Below are positions 6,116-6,881 of a stretch of 6,881 bases of DNA, one piece after another. The DNA lies in assembly GCA_026394025.1 (NCBI GenBank), contig JAPKZC010000457.1, forward strand, positions 1 to 6,881, given 5' to 3'. The DNA comes from Candidatus Solibacter sp. (lineage in GTDB: Bacteria; Acidobacteriota; Terriglobia; Bryobacterales; Bryobacteraceae). The position numbers were made by a program, and so were the translations under genes. Within the stretch, counting starts at the first letter, position 1. Each line of letters opens with the position of its first letter. The notes below the pieces were generated by a model. The model was not told the DNA's origin. It did no database searches and saw nothing but the letters and a program-made list of their open reading frames with translations.

Positions 6116-6322
6116 ATGCCGGACAACGCAGACCCCAAACGCCCAAGTTTCGATGAGCGCCTGGAAGCCATCAATCAAACCCTTGAGCTGGTAGCCGCCA
6201 TGCAACTCGACAACGAGAAGCGATTTGAACAGCGATTCGCCGCGATAGCCCCCACGCTGCTCGTTCGCATTGCCGAGCTTCACGACAGACGAATCACCAA
6301 CCTCGAAGATCGGCAGCAGTAA
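6116..6322 (+). CDS. small coiled-coil protein of unknown function (68 residues)
   Basis: A short charged protein. Residues about 11-45 (from SFDERLEAINQTLELVAAMQ on through LDNEKRFEQRF) have the hydrophobic spacing of an amphipathic helix or coiled coil, and the C-terminus has a second short helical stretch with RRITNLEDR. There are no cysteines, signal peptide or membrane segment. The composition and the pattern ERLEA...LELVAAM..DNEKR...ITNLE recall a family of small hypothetical proteins that I associate with Solibacter-type Acidobacteria, where similar copies appear to be multiple per genome; this is from memory and uncertain. It ends 15 bases before the isomerase gene and in the same frame, so the two may be co-transcribed. 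It is divergent from the Anbu operon. Function is not known. Confidence 0.65.
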   Translation: MPDNADPKRPSFDERLEAINQTLELVAAMQLDNEKRFEQRFAAIAPTLLVRIAELHDRRITNLEDRQQ

Positions 6323-6337
6323 CAGCCCGCGATTGCC

Positions 6338-6881
6338 ATGAACTCCGTGCCTGAAAGCGATTGGCTCGCCGCCGCCCGCGCCGCCATGGAAATTGAGGCC
6401 GAGTCCATCCGCCGCGCATCCGCCCGGCTTGACGGTGAACTGATTCGCGCGGTGGAGTTGATTTTGGCGCATCCCGGGAAGGTGATTGTCACCGGGATCG
6501 GCAAGAGCGGTCACATCGCGCGGAAAATCGTGGCCACGCTTTGCAGCACCGGGACGGCGGCGGTGTTCCTGCATCCGGCCGAAGCAGTGCATGGCGATTT
6601 GGGGATCTACACGCCGGGCGACCCCACCGTGCTGCTCTCCAATCGCGGGACGTCCGCGGAGTTGCAGGCGCTGGTGCCTCTGCTGCGCCAGTTCCGCTCG
6701 CCCTTGATCGGCATCCTGGGCAATCCGGCGTCGCCGCTCGCGCCGCAAATGGATGTGCTGCTGGATGCCTCGGTGGAGCGTGAGGCCGATCCGCACAATC
6801 TGGCGCCCACGGCGAGCGCTGTGACGGCGCTGGCGCTCGGGGACGCGCTCGCCATCGCGCTGATGTGCGCCCGCAATTTCA
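6338..6881 (+). CDS. kdsD: arabinose-5-phosphate isomerase (KdsD/KpsF family), 3' end outside window
   Basis: Cytoplasmic enzyme converting ribulose-5-phosphate to arabinose-5-phosphate, the first step toward Kdo for lipopolysaccharide. The frame runs open from ATG 6338 to the right edge (181 codons), covering the SIS (sugar isomerase) domain. The full-length family has about 320-330 residues with two C-terminal CBS domains, which lie outside the window, so a shorter SIS-only form cannot be excluded. Visible motifs: VTGIGKSGHIARK (51-63), STGTAAVFLHPAEAVHGDLG (70-89), SNRGTSAEL (101-109), EADPHNLAPTAS (149-160) and GDALAIAL. Lys56, Glu108 and Glu149 align with E. coli KdsD Lys59, Glu111 and Glu152 at a constant offset of three, without gaps; the fourth catalytic residue, His193, would lie just past the edge. 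Arg103 replaces the usual Ser in S-N-S-G. An in-frame TAA at 6320-6322 limits the start to 6323 or later. No strong Shine-Dalgarno sequence is seen. Confidence 0.9.
   Translation, partial: MNSVPESDWLAAARAAMEIEAESIRRASARLDGELIRAVELILAHPGKVIVTGIGKSGHIARKIVATLCSTGTAAVFLHPAEAVHGDLGIYTPGDPTVLLSNRGTSAELQALVPLLRQFRSPLIGILGNPASPLAPQMDVLLDASVEREADPHNLAPTASAVTALALGDALAIALMCARNF

Noticed and set aside
5962..6174. N-terminal extension of the ATP-grasp protein from ATG 6174 or ATG 6000
   Set aside because: The extension lacks family resemblance, would overlap the small-protein gene in the longest form, and has no ribosome binding site as good as that of ATG 5961.
5946..6194. 82-residue plus-strand frame spanning the ATP-grasp 5' end and the small gene
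   Set aside because: It overlaps the ATP-grasp start and its promoter region, is in a different frame from the better-supported 68-residue protein, and shows no conserved-looking composition.
6002..6796. 264-residue minus-strand frame opposite the small protein and isomerase
   Set aside because: It has no recognisable motif and lies opposite a clear SIS-domain gene.

Overview
The window is GC-rich bacterial chromosome, densely packed with genes. It most resembles an Acidobacteria lineage of the Solibacter/Bryobacter type. That placement is an inference from three things: the small coiled-coil protein at 6116-6322, which resembles a family I associate with those genomes; strong G/C preference at third codon positions; and a KdsD-type enzyme, which implies a Gram-negative lipopolysaccharide outer envelope. 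No tRNA, rRNA, CRISPR array, insertion sequence or phage gene was seen. No gene-free stretch exceeds 300 bases; the longest is 5962-6115.

Layout. (1) Positions 1-1033, minus strand: the N-terminal 344 codons of a major facilitator superfamily transporter of the anion:cation symporter (hexuronate/ExuT-like) type, cut by the left edge. (2) Positions 1082-1927, plus strand: a quinate/shikimate dehydrogenase of the NAD-dependent QsuD type. These two genes diverge from a 48-bp gap with a perfect 12-bp palindrome at its exact centre and an extended -10-like element on each side. (3) Positions 1944-5961, minus strand: a tight four-gene operon, transcribed ATP-grasp ligase, alpha-E protein, Anbu proteasome-like peptidase, transglutaminase-like protease. 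(4) Positions 6116-6322, plus strand: a 68-residue coiled-coil protein. (5) From 6338 to the right edge, plus strand: the first 181 codons of a KdsD/KpsF-type arabinose-5-phosphate isomerase.

How the genes may work together. The four-gene block is a compact version of a widespread but functionally unresolved system. In it, a circularly permuted ATP-grasp ligase is thought to join amino acids or peptides through amide bonds, the alpha-E protein acts as its obligate partner, and two peptidases (Anbu and the papain-fold transglutaminase homologue) are thought to process or remove the product. It is complete here and is the most interesting content of the window. The transporter and dehydrogenase pair plausibly forms a uptake-and-oxidation unit for quinate, shikimate or a similar polyhydroxy acid. 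The isomerase at the right edge supplies arabinose-5-phosphate for Kdo in lipopolysaccharide synthesis.
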